From assembly GCA_011620505.1 (NCBI GenBank), contig WOZA01000027.1, positions 1 to 21,678 of the forward strand: a DNA stretch of 21,678 bases, in the 5' to 3' direction. The number at the start of each line of letters is the position of its first letter. The first letter of the stretch is position 1. This document shows, piece after piece, positions 1 to 6,714 of the stretch. Under the pieces are notes generated by a model. It was not told where the DNA came from. It searched no databases and saw only the letters and a list, made by a program, of their open reading frames with translations. This DNA comes from Anaerolineaceae bacterium (GTDB lineage: Bacteria; Chloroflexota; Anaerolineae; Anaerolineales; Anaerolineaceae). The position numbers and the translations under genes were made by a program.

Positions 1-42
1 AGCAGCGCCTGCTCGTCTGGTCTTTGTCTACCTCTACCTCTC

Positions 43-78
43 ACACGATGATTGCGCCCAGCCATCGTGTTTTGTCTT
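43..78 (+). terminator. possible rho-independent terminator of an upstream gene
   Basis: An 8-base perfect inverted repeat (acacgatg at 43-50, catcgtgt at 63-70) with a 12-base loop is followed directly by a T-rich run (tttgtctt). The orientation fits termination of a plus-strand gene ending at or before the window start. The stem is short and the loop long, so this is only a candidate. Confidence 0.3.
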
Positions 79-249
79 AAACGGGGGAATTTTGACCGGA
101 GATCTTAGTACATAGGAGGCTTTTTCAGAACACCTCTTACTCAATCAGTGCAAATGAGCAACCTTCTCGGAAGGCACATGCTATACCCCCTGCGTTGTTA
201 AGCGTGCCTCTAGGAGCTCGACCAACTCAGTTAGTTGAAGGTGAATCAA

Positions 250-273
250 TCCAGCCCGATGATTCGGGCTGGA
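250..273 (-). terminator. hairpin downstream of the minus-strand effector operon
   Basis: A 10-base perfect stem (tccagcccga at 250-259, tcgggctgga at 264-273) closes a 4-base loop, 23 bases past the stop codon of the minus-strand gene ending at 297. On the minus strand the stem is followed by TTGATTC, so the U-tract is weak. The position and the GC-rich stem favour a transcription terminator or a 3'-end stabilising hairpin for the two-gene minus-strand operon. Confidence 0.5.
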
Positions 274-296
274 GTAAAATTTATAGATGGGGGATT

Positions 297-1088
297 TCAG
301 GCAATTAGTTTTAGAAATTTCTCACGGATGTCCTGAATCGCTCCTGAACAGACCTCGACCATCTTAGGATCGGTTTCTTTACGTTTTAGTAAGGTCTCTA
401 TCCAATAGATGCCTTTGGGGCAGGAGAACACATCTACCTTGGAGGATAAGACAGTATCTTTAATCCGATCAATCTTAGTGAGGTCCAAACGTAGTTTTGA
501 ATTTCCTAGTAGGACACAGGTGAGGAGATCAGTAGCGTCACCACTCCCGATACCCTTATCTGTAAAGACTTGTAAAGCGTCCTCAAAACGGTTTTCTGAC
601 AAGAAATGCTGGGCGATCTCGAGCTCCAAAGCTTCGATCTGAAAACCATTAGTCATATTAACAGCAGGCTTGTCTTTGAACAATTCTTCTACCATAGGCC
701 AAATGGAATCATGGTCCTTGAATACTACCAGTTTTGAATTTTCACCGGCTGGCGCCCAAACGACCTGGTCTTCGGAGATTAAGTAGATACTCAACGGTTC
801 GAGATTACCTTCCTGGCTGACCCTCACAATCGTCTCTGCGTAACGCATCATATCGAGCACCTCTGAGAGTGTACGGTCCATTGCATAATTTCCCAAGGTA
901 TCTTTGGCGATAAGACCTTGCCGCGTGAGATTTTCAATGGCACTTAACTCTCGCTTCTCGGCCTCTTGATCTTCGAGTGATTGAAGTGGGTTTTCAAGTG
1001 CATAAATCAATCCACCACCACATAATTTTATGGCAGTAACGAGTTCCTCAGGGGTTAAATCAATTGAAAAGCTGTTCTGTTTTTCCAT
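297..1088 (-). CDS. effector-partner protein, possible EspG-like T7SS chaperone
   Basis: This 263-residue soluble protein has no signal peptide, membrane segment or catalytic motif that I recognise. It is a diverged paralogue of the protein at 3769-4566. Both begin with FSI-x-L, have EL about five residues later, then a CG-x-G-x-IY-x-x-x-(E/D)N stretch, and share overall length and acidic helical character. Both lie directly downstream of a WXG/CHAP effector gene. Its ATG is 9 bases beyond the effector stop codon, and the AGGAG ribosome site overlaps that stop (TAGGAGAAAACCATG), so translation is probably coupled. Family knowledge: mycobacterial EspG proteins are cytosolic chaperones of similar size that bind T7SS substrates and begin with a comparable acidic LT-x-x-E segment. 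I infer a chaperone or, alternatively, an immunity role. No homology has been tested. Confidence 0.75.
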   Translation of the reverse strand: MEKQNSFSIDLTPEELVTAIKLCGGGLIYALENPLQSLEDQEAEKRELSAIENLTRQGLIAKDTLGNYAMDRTLSEVLDMMRYAETIVRVSQEGNLEPLSIYLISEDQVVWAPAGENSKLVVFKDHDSIWPMVEELFKDKPAVNMTNGFQIEALELEIAQHFLSENRFEDALQVFTDKGIGSGDATDLLTCVLLGNSKLRLDLTKIDRIKDTVLSSKVDVFSCPKGIYWIETLLKRKETDPKMVEVCSGAIQDIREKFLKLIA

Positions 1089-1097
1089 GGTTTTCTC

Positions 1098-2042
1098 CTA
1101 AGGTATAAGTGTGACGTTTTCATTGGCCAACTCTTCAAAAGGAATCTCCCTAGTTCGAAATATGTAGGGGCAATTTTTGCAAAGTGTTGTGGCTTCGCTT
1201 ATCACGATGTAATTGTCGTAAACTTCTTCTACAATTGCAACATGCCCATATTCTGCATGCGATTTATAGCCAGGTTCCCAGGTTATTGCGTAACCTATGC
1301 CGATGGCATCTTTGAGGTTACCCCTCTCCCCTTCCCCGATCTGAAAAGCCTTATCTGCAAATTTATGTGCATAATTTGCTGCAGCTTCATATTTATGAGG
1401 ACCAGATCCAGTACTTCCAAGATCTGGTCGCCGACTTGCAGCATAACGAGCGCAAGATCTAATATCTTTCGTCTCTCTTAGTGCAATCTGATTGGGCGGA
1501 TAAGGGTAGTGCCGCTCTGGAGCTGGCGGTTCAGCGGGTGGAGCTTCTGGCGTGGGAGCGGGTTGAGTCTCTGGACTGGTCGGAGCGGGTGTTTTATCTC
1601 GTTCCCATGGGAATTTGATATTGTCAAACCAGTCGCCTATGCCCGCAAGTCCTCCCACAATAACTGTAAACCCACCTGTGACTATTCCGCTAATTGAGTT
1701 GAGCAAGCCTTGCCAGGTGTTGTTCAAGTGATCCAGGAATGAATCCCACGCTCCGTCCAGGGCTTCAAGCGGAGCATTAAATCGACTGGCCTTGGCTTCC
1801 CATTGGCGGGCTTTTTGATTAGCTGCGTTTGCCATCAGTCTTAAGGCGGTCATCGACTGGGTGTTGACTCGCGAAAGCGTTTCTATCCGTTCGATGAATT
1901 CCTCCCGCGCTTGGCTTTGCCATTCAGCCCCCCGGACTGCAGATACCATTTGTGACATGTGCCCCTGTATGGATTCTGCCGTTCGATTTGCTGTGTTCGC
2001 CATTGCGCGAACTTGATCGGGATCCATTGCGATTCTTGCCAT
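1098..2042 (-). CDS. WXG-domain T7SS effector with C-terminal CHAP amidase/peptidase domain
   Basis: This protein is predicted to be exported by the T7SS and to cut peptidoglycan. At 314 residues it has an N-terminal WXG100-like helical hairpin (about 1-90, W41-Q-S turn, second Trp W81 in a RQWEAKAS motif), a hydrophobic Gly-rich segment (about 112-136), a Pro-rich linker (about 151-190), and a CHAP domain (about 191-314). The CHAP domain carries the presumed nucleophile C197 (SCARYAASR) and H267 (YGHVAIVEE). CHAP domains are cysteine amidases or endopeptidases of the cell wall; S. aureus EssH is a T7SS-linked example. The start at 2042 is chosen because AGGAGGA (2051-2057) lies 8 bases upstream. 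An in-frame ATG at 2102 would add 20 residues unlike the sister effectors and has no comparable ribosome site. It is first in a minus-strand operon with the partner gene at 297-1088. The sister effector is at 2656-3732. Confidence 0.88.
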   Translation of the reverse strand: MARIAMDPDQVRAMANTANRTAESIQGHMSQMVSAVRGAEWQSQAREEFIERIETLSRVNTQSMTALRLMANAANQKARQWEAKASRFNAPLEALDGAWDSFLDHLNNTWQGLLNSISGIVTGGFTVIVGGLAGIGDWFDNIKFPWERDKTPAPTSPETQPAPTPEAPPAEPPAPERHYPYPPNQIALRETKDIRSCARYAASRRPDLGSTGSGPHKYEAAANYAHKFADKAFQIGEGERGNLKDAIGIGYAITWEPGYKSHAEYGHVAIVEEVYDNYIVISEATTLCKNCPYIFRTREIPFEELANENVTLIP

Positions 2043-2050
2043 ACCGAATT

Positions 2051-2057
2051 TCCTCCT
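2051..2057 (-). promoter_or_regulatory. Shine-Dalgarno site fixing the effector start at 2042
   Basis: On the minus strand this reads AGGAGGA, 8 bases before the ATG at 2042. It supports the shorter start, which aligns with the M-x-I/T-x-x-MD beginnings of the other WXG proteins here. Confidence 0.8.
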
Positions 2058-2117
2058 ATAGGTTCGATTTTGAGATTGATTGGTGACAAAAAATCTAGCC
2101 ACCCTTGGTTGGCTCCG

Positions 2118-2126
2118 ATTATAGCA
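2118..2126 (-). promoter_or_regulatory. extended -10 promoter candidate for the minus-strand operon
   Basis: On the minus strand the sequence reads TGCTATAAT, a perfect -10 hexamer with an upstream TG extension. No good -35 is seen, which is typical of extended -10 promoters. It would start transcription near 2111, giving a leader of about 70 bases that includes the ribosome site. If used, the ATG at 2102 would be within 10 bases of the transcript start, another reason to prefer 2042. Confidence 0.5.
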
Positions 2127-2219
2127 CTGTTAAAGACATAAATGGATAAAAACCACCCACAATTTGGCAAGTACGAGACGAATTTGTAGATTCGATATCA
2201 TTTTCTGTTAGAATATATC

Positions 2220-2247
2220 TTGATTATCCGAATTATTTGTGTAAAAT
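2220..2247 (+). promoter_or_regulatory. sigma70-type promoter candidate for the long plus-strand operon
   Basis: TTGATT (2220-2225) and TAAAAT (2242-2247) are separated by 16 bases, with AT-rich sequence upstream. Transcription would begin near 2254, about 60 bases before the first WXG100 gene. It is the most likely promoter for the run of genes from 2315 onward. Confidence 0.5.
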
Positions 2248-2314
2248 AGACGCAAGGCACGGAATTACAGTTTTCTTTACAAGCTATCTAACAGTTAAAT
2301 AAAAGTGAGGGAAT

Positions 2315-2593
2315 ATGGCAACTTTACACATGAACGTCGAATCGGTTCAAAGTGCTAAATCTAAAATGCTCTCTGAACGTGAAGCGATGCTGGCTGAATT
2401 GAATTCACTTGCCAGCCAGGTTAACCAGGTGGTTGGAAGCGCCTGGATCGGCAACTCAGCCAACGAATTTCAGCAGGGTTTTGAACAACTTAGAACACAA
2501 TTAAACCGTCAGCTCGAGGTACTTTCAGAGCTGGCAGCCGATCTTGAGGTGGAAATCGCACAGTGGCAGGAAGTCGCATCGCGCCTTGGCTAA
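2315..2593 (+). CDS. WXG100 (ESAT-6-like) secreted protein, copy 1
   Basis: This 92-residue protein is a small helical-hairpin T7SS substrate that normally forms homo- or heterodimers and is exported by the EssC-type ATPase. The turn motif W44-I-G46 (within GSAWIGNSA) lies between two amphipathic helices. A second Trp, W84, sits near the C-terminus in EIAQWQEVASRLG. No Cys, signal peptide or membrane segment is present. It shares length and both Trp positions with the copies at 6312 and 12311, and is closest to the 6312 copy (both begin MATLHM). The ribosome site is GTGAGGG just before the ATG. It is the first gene after the divergent promoter region and lies just ahead of a WXG/CHAP effector, so it may be that effector's dimer partner or a general structural substrate. 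Confidence 0.93.
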   Translation: MATLHMNVESVQSAKSKMLSEREAMLAELNSLASQVNQVVGSAWIGNSANEFQQGFEQLRTQLNRQLEVLSELAADLEVEIAQWQEVASRLG

Positions 2594-2610
2594 TCCAGTA
2601 GCTTTTTTTT
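2589..2610 (+). terminator. weak hairpin plus T8 tract after WXG100 copy 1 (attenuator candidate)
   Basis: A short stem (gcta at 2589-2592, tagc at 2599-2602, loop atccag) spans the WXG100 stop codon and is followed at once by eight T residues. The stem is too short for efficient termination. It may cause partial termination, giving more WXG100 transcript than downstream effector transcript. Confidence 0.3.
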
Positions 2611-2655
2611 GCTTGTGACTGGCAAGTTATACGAACTCAACGGGAGGTATAAACA

Positions 2656-3732
2656 ATGAGGATCTTCATGGATACCGATGCCGTCAGGGGGATGGCTGGA
2701 AAAGCAAGGCAGACTGCGGATGATCTCGACGGCAGGATTGACGCTCTACTTTCACAGATAGATAACATGGAATGGCAAAGCAATGCCAGGACAGAATTTG
2801 ATGAGAAATTTAAAGTTATCCATCGCAATATCAAGGTGATTGCTAACGCGATGCGCCTGATGAGCAGCGCTGCTGACGAGAAGGCTTCGCAATGGGAGGC
2901 TATCGCCGGCAAGTTGCTTGGCCCGTTCGTAGCTGTTCAGAACTTTTGGCAGTCTGCAATGGACAACCTGGGGGCTATTGCAGCAGTGATCGGCGGTGTT
3001 TTGATTGGCGGGATCACACGTTGGATACAACCATGGCATCCAATCCCCGGCTCAGGTGACAGAGGTTATTTAGCCTTCATGCTCTATCCCGAGGGTAGAG
3101 GTCTTCTCAGGCTTTGGCCAAATTTTGGAACAAAGGAACCTGGAGTAGAGCGTAGTATTCAAGGCCCATCCTGGCAGCCGGATCGCCCGGATTGGCTACC
3201 CAAACCTGGCGGCTCTACCGGTGGTGGCGGAGGAGGGGGCGGTCCTAGCGGCTCTGCTGGCGGTGTTGGAGGCTCTGCTAATGCCCCAACTGAAGGCATT
3301 CCGTCCAGCCGTACTCCTAATGATAAACTCTCCATTCTGGGTGGCTGTACCAATTATGTGGCAACCAAACGGGATGTGAGTGGATTCTGGAAACCCGGAA
3401 AGATGAATGCCCATTATTGGAATGAAAACGCGATTGAGGCAGGTTTTGAGGTCGGGAGCAAGCCGGTTGCGGGTTCCATTATGGTGATTGAAGCTGACCA
3501 TGGAACAAATAACGGCATTATGAACGTTCATGATACTGCCGGCCACGTTCTGTACGTGGAAAGTGTCAAGGAAACGGATGGCGGGTATCTCGTCAGCTAT
3601 AGTCACGCAGGTACTTTGTATGATGACGCCGGAAACTATATTCCCGGTACTTACAAAATGCTAAATAATTCCAAACCGATGTTTGTTCCTTACGAGTCGC
3701 CTGCGGTGAGTTTTATCTATGACAAAGCCTAA
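2656..3732 (+). CDS. WXG-domain T7SS effector with C-terminal CHAP domain
   Basis: This 358-residue protein is predicted to be an exported peptidoglycan hydrolase. The N-terminal WXG-like domain (about 1-87) has W40-Q-S at the turn and W80 in ASQWEAIAG. A hydrophobic segment with Gly follows (about 105-120). The central part (about 120-225) includes a Gly/Ser-rich linker with eight consecutive Gly. The C-terminal CHAP domain (about 226-350) has the presumed catalytic C231 (GGCTNYVATKR) and H297 (AGHVLYVES). The head domain closely resembles that of the minus-strand effector (MD near residue 5, EWQS turn, A(L/M)RLM before W80), while the CHAP parts are diverged. GGGAGGT precedes the ATG by 6 bases. 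It lies between WXG100 copy 1 and the partner gene at 3769. Loss of DFN-type surface residues cannot be judged by eye. Whether it attacks the host's own wall (to let the machine through) or a rival's wall is open. Confidence 0.88.
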   Translation: MRIFMDTDAVRGMAGKARQTADDLDGRIDALLSQIDNMEWQSNARTEFDEKFKVIHRNIKVIANAMRLMSSAADEKASQWEAIAGKLLGPFVAVQNFWQSAMDNLGAIAAVIGGVLIGGITRWIQPWHPIPGSGDRGYLAFMLYPEGRGLLRLWPNFGTKEPGVERSIQGPSWQPDRPDWLPKPGGSTGGGGGGGGPSGSAGGVGGSANAPTEGIPSSRTPNDKLSILGGCTNYVATKRDVSGFWKPGKMNAHYWNENAIEAGFEVGSKPVAGSIMVIEADHGTNNGIMNVHDTAGHVLYVESVKETDGGYLVSYSHAGTLYDDAGNYIPGTYKMLNNSKPMFVPYESPAVSFIYDKA

Positions 3733-3768
3733 ATCCTTCTCTGGATCCTGGTCAAGTTAGGAGAAAGC

Positions 3769-4566
3769 ATGATCATTGAAGAAATTGAAGGAAAATTTTC
3801 CATTACCTTGAGCGAAGCGGAGTTATGGATAATTGCCAGCCAGTGCGGACAGGGTGTGATCTACGGCATGGATAACTCCTTGGAGGAGACCTTTTCAGAA
3901 GCAACACTGGAATTGGGACTGAAAAGCCTCAAGGATGCCGGTGCTATCTGGACAGGACCCAATGGCGAGGAATGCATAGATGAGTTGATTCTCGGTATGG
4001 TGTATTCCTGCATGTACTCGCACGATATGCTGATGATCCACAACGGCTCCGTGGAAAAAAACGTCTATCTCCATTTTCTCCCAGACTGGAACCTTTCATT
4101 TACCAGGGTACCAGAAGGGTATTTGCTAACCTATTATCAAAACCGGGACACACTCCATAAACACATCATGACCACTTACCTTTCAGATTTACGCGAAGCT
4201 GATTCTGAGATCAATTTTCACTGTACACGCGTCGCTCTTGAGGCTGCAGTCTATCTGTGTGAGACTGATAAGCTTGACAAGGGTGCCGCCTTGCTCTCTG
4301 AATTCATGGAAGGTGATGAAGGGAAGTCGAATGCCTTCCTGAAGGATATTGCTGCCGGAAAAAAATACGATGTCAAAGCTTATTTCAACCGGCATAACAA
4401 CCACAACGCTGTAGGGTATCAGATAAACATCCTTGTAGGTGAAAAAAGCAACTATCTGGTGCGACGCATCTTTTCTGTCGATGAAGCCAGGGAAGTGCTG
4501 CACATCCAGGGTCTGCCTTCAGAATTAGTGCGCCACTCAGTCTATCAACTTTTACCTAAGGAATAA
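3769..4566 (+). CDS. effector-partner protein, paralogue of 297-1088
   Basis: This 265-residue soluble, acidic protein of unrecognised family has neither signal peptide nor membrane helix. Its N-terminus (FSITLSEAEL, then CGQGVIYGMDN) matches that of the minus-strand protein at 297-1088 (FSIDLTPEEL, CGGGLIYALEN). The rest is more diverged. The ATG follows AGGAGAAAGC, and the gene starts 36 bases after the CHAP effector upstream. Two separate effector operons each keep one such gene right after a WXG/CHAP gene, which says the protein serves that effector type. Candidates are an export chaperone analogous to mycobacterial EspG or an immunity protein. A chaperone is slightly favoured because CHAP enzymes acting outside the cell would normally need an exported immunity protein, and this one has no export signal. 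Confidence 0.75.
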   Translation: MIIEEIEGKFSITLSEAELWIIASQCGQGVIYGMDNSLEETFSEATLELGLKSLKDAGAIWTGPNGEECIDELILGMVYSCMYSHDMLMIHNGSVEKNVYLHFLPDWNLSFTRVPEGYLLTYYQNRDTLHKHIMTTYLSDLREADSEINFHCTRVALEAAVYLCETDKLDKGAALLSEFMEGDEGKSNAFLKDIAAGKKYDVKAYFNRHNNHNAVGYQINILVGEKSNYLVRRIFSVDEAREVLHIQGLPSELVRHSVYQLLPKE

Positions 4567-4580
4567 GTGAAACGAGTAAA

Positions 4581-6266
4581 GTGAGACCTGCGGACTTAAT
4601 CGGGCAATCTATCGACAGATACCACATCATCGAAATAATCGGTGAGGGAGGAATGGCTGTTGTCTATAAGGCTTTCGATAAAAGGTTGGAGTCCGAGGTC
4701 GCCTTTAAGCTGCTGCGCACTGAAGTGTTGACGGTCGAGAGCCAAAAGACTATCCTGGACCGTTTTGAATTTGAAGCTAAAGCTCTCGCCAAGCTGAATC
4801 ACCCCAACATTGTCAGCGTGATTGATTACGGCGAATATCAAGGCACACCCTGGCTTGTGATGAAATATATGGAAGGAGGAACGCTAAAGCAATTCATAGG
4901 CAAGGTGATGCCGCCCCCTGAGGCTGCAAGGTTACTTGCACCGATTGCGAGCGCGCTGGCTTATGCTCACTCGAAAGATATCGTCCACCGGGATGTAAAA
5001 CCGTCAAACATCCTCATCTCACAGGCTGGGTTTCCGATGCTTTCTGACTTTGGCATTGCTAAAATCGTGGCGAAACAGGATTTCAAGTTGACCAAAATGG
5101 GCATCAGCATAGGCACACCGGAGTATATGGCTCCAGAGCAAGCCAAGGGCAAAGTGAACAAACTTTCGGATCAATACTCCCTCGGCCTGGTGTTTTATGA
5201 ATTACTTACAGGCGTGAAGCCCTATGCGGCAGACACCCCGATCGCCCTCGTCTTGAAAAAAGTCACAGAACCATTGGTGAGACCATCCGATGTGCAGGCT
5301 GGGATCCCCGAGAACGTTGAGCAAGTTGTGTTCAAAGCCCTCTCGAAGGAGCCAGAGGATCGCTATCCAAACATGCAGGCTTTCTGTGATGCCTTGGAAA
5401 AAATTGGTCAAATGGGAGACCAAAAGAAGAAACGGTCAGGATCCAAACCTGGTGGGGGGCAAGAGCCTAACCCACCCACAATGCCGACTGAGTGCTCTTG
5501 GGTGAGACCGAAGGACAGGATGCCCATGATGCTCATCCCGGCGGGGAAATCTGCTATCGGTCGCAACGATGAGGCGCTTGATTCCCGTCCGATGCATATT
5601 GTTGCACTTGATGCGTTTCTCATGGATAAATATCCGGTTACCAACCGGATGTATTCCCAGTTTTTAAACGAAATGGGCAATCAATCGGAAGGTGGCACAA
5701 AGTGGTATGACGATACGGCGAAGAACGCGCGGCTCAAATGGTCTGGTAATTGTTGGTTGGTGATGCGCAATTATTCCGAGCATCCGATTGTCTCAATTAG
5801 TTGGTATGGTGCTGCTGCTTATTGCCGTTGGGTTGGGGGGAGACTACCAACCGAGGCGGAATGGGAAAAAGCTGCCCGTGGAATAGATGACAGAATTTAT
5901 CCTTGGGGCAATGAAGCTCCAAGTTGTGAATATGCAAATTACCAAGGCTGCCAGGTCAGCACATCGCCCGTCGGGAGTTTTCCGAAAGGGGCAAGCAGCT
6001 TTGGTTTGCTGGATATGGCTGGCAACGTTTGGGAATGGGTAAGTGACTGGTACGGGCATGATTACTACGCTCGTAGTTTATTGATCAACCCACGTGGTCC
6101 CGTCACGGGAGTTGCGAAGGTCATGAGAGGAGGTTCTTGGTTTAATATTGAACGTCATTTGAAGGTTTCATATCGTTCGTATAGTAATCCGGGGACGCGC
6201 ACAGCTAACCTGGGATTCCGGTGTGTGGTAGACCCGGAAAAAAAACGCATTGGAGTTAACTTCTGA
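4581..6266 (+). CDS. Ser/Thr protein kinase fused to FGE/sulfatase-modifying-factor-like domain
   Basis: At 561 residues, this has an N-terminal Hanks-type kinase domain (about 14-275) with every catalytic element: Gly loop GEGGMAVVYKA (21-31), Lys43, HRDVKPSN (H136-R137-D138), DFG (156-158) and the APEQ segment. A basic/Gly/Pro linker (about 280-303) leads to an FGE-sulfatase domain (about 310-555) with GRLPTEAEWEKAARG, GNVWEWVSDWYG and GGSW...LGFRC motifs. The two Cys that oxygen-dependent formylglycine-generating enzymes use (after GGS) are absent here (GGSWFNIERHLK), so the domain is probably a binding module, as in many kinase-FGE fusions. There is no membrane segment, so it should be cytoplasmic. 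The start is GTG at 4581, 14 bases after the previous stop, with no strong ribosome site. The kinase half is a paralogue of the one at 8251. Confidence 0.9.
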   Translation: MRPADLIGQSIDRYHIIEIIGEGGMAVVYKAFDKRLESEVAFKLLRTEVLTVESQKTILDRFEFEAKALAKLNHPNIVSVIDYGEYQGTPWLVMKYMEGGTLKQFIGKVMPPPEAARLLAPIASALAYAHSKDIVHRDVKPSNILISQAGFPMLSDFGIAKIVAKQDFKLTKMGISIGTPEYMAPEQAKGKVNKLSDQYSLGLVFYELLTGVKPYAADTPIALVLKKVTEPLVRPSDVQAGIPENVEQVVFKALSKEPEDRYPNMQAFCDALEKIGQMGDQKKKRSGSKPGGGQEPNPPTMPTECSWVRPKDRMPMMLIPAGKSAIGRNDEALDSRPMHIVALDAFLMDKYPVTNRMYSQFLNEMGNQSEGGTKWYDDTAKNARLKWSGNCWLVMRNYSEHPIVSISWYGAAAYCRWVGGRLPTEAEWEKAARGIDDRIYPWGNEAPSCEYANYQGCQVSTSPVGSFPKGASSFGLLDMAGNVWEWVSDWYGHDYYARSLLINPRGPVTGVAKVMRGGSWFNIERHLKVSYRSYSNPGTRTANLGFRCVVDPEKKRIGVNF

Positions 6267-6311
6267 TTTCACAGAAGTGCAAATTTAAAAACATTAACTG
6301 GAGGATACATT

Positions 6312-6590
6312 ATGGCAACACTACACATGGAAGTTGAAGCAGCACAGGGAACCCAGCAGAAAATGGTTTCCCAAAAGGAAGCAATGCTCAACGAATTGGC
6401 TACCCTAACTGGTCAGATCAACCAAACTATTGGCTCAGCCTGGATCGGCAACTCGGCAACCGAGTTCCAGCAGCAGTATGACCAACTGCGCGGTCAGATC
6501 ACCCAACAGCTCGAAGCCCTGGGTCAGCTGGCTCAAGCACTGCAAGGTGAGATCGCTCAGTGGCAGGAAATGTCTGCCCGCATGGGTTAA
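6312..6590 (+). CDS. WXG100 (ESAT-6-like) secreted protein, copy 2
   Basis: This 92-residue helical-hairpin protein has W44-I-G46 (GSAWIGNSA) and W84 (EIAQWQEMSARMG). It is very Gln-rich in both helices. It is most similar to copy 1 at 2315. It is preceded by CTGGAGG, an excellent ribosome site 7 bases from the ATG, and followed by a strong hairpin and T tract, suggesting a high level of expression. It heads the second effector module (metallopeptidase effector at 6715). It is expected to be exported as a dimer by the EssC-like ATPase encoded at 12606. Confidence 0.93.
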   Translation: MATLHMEVEAAQGTQQKMVSQKEAMLNELATLTGQINQTIGSAWIGNSATEFQQQYDQLRGQITQQLEALGQLAQALQGEIAQWQEMSARMG

Positions 6591-6601
6591 ATTGCTCCCC
6601 G

Positions 6602-6676
6602 TCTGGCGTCCGGCAAAGCTTGTAACGGACGCCAGATCTGGGATTGGAAATGCTGGCGTTCTGAGGGGCTTTTTTT
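6602..6676 (+). terminator. 11-bp hairpin, alternative stem and T7 tract after WXG100 copy 2
   Basis: A perfect inverted repeat (tctggcgtccg at 6602-6612, cggacgccaga at 6626-6636, loop 13 bases) lies 11 bases past the stop codon. A second copy of the left arm (ctggcgt at 6653-6659) could pair instead with acgccag (6629-6635), so two mutually exclusive stems are possible. Seven T residues follow at 6670-6676, not directly against the first stem. It could be a partial terminator or a 3' stabiliser that raises WXG100 output over the effector genes downstream. A TATAAT at 6688-6693 might serve re-initiation but lacks a -35. Confidence 0.45.
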
Positions 6677-6714
6677 ATTCTGTTTTTTATAATGATTTTT
6701 AAAAGGGTAACACA

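Larger units (their letters stand above)
1..296. other. non-coding flank, no gene recognised
   Basis: No convincing reading frame is seen on either strand. The three plus frames are open only from the window edge to stops at about 49, 96 and 109, so the tail of an upstream gene could lie here but cannot be identified. Two hairpins are annotated separately. Pyrimidine-rich short repeats (tctacctctacctctc) occur near position 27-42. Confidence 0.6.

Noticed and set aside
195..245. tRNA-like string (on the minus strand CTGAGTTGGTCGAGCTCC) in the left flank
   Set aside because: It recalls a D-arm, but no acceptor stem, anticodon arm or T-loop (GGTTCGAAT type) can be folded around it.
2043..2102. 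Upstream in-frame ATG at 2102 for the minus-strand CHAP effector
   Set aside because: It would add 20 residues unlike the other WXG heads and lacks a good ribosome site, while ATG 2042 has AGGAGGA at 8 bases.
3205..3285. G-rich stretch in the CHAP effector as a DNA repeat or G-quadruplex
   Set aside because: It is explained as codons of a Gly/Ser linker; no regular G-tract spacing of independent interest is seen.
3196..3606. Antisense 136-codon open frame inside the plus-strand CHAP effector
   Set aside because: It lies wholly within a well-supported gene, has no recognisable domain and arises from the Gly/Pro-rich composition of the linker.
6688..6693. TATAAT as an internal promoter for the metallopeptidase effector
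   Set aside because: The sequence 16-18 bases upstream is G-rich with no -35 likeness and there is no TG extension; it lies in a T-rich tract where such a match is easily random.
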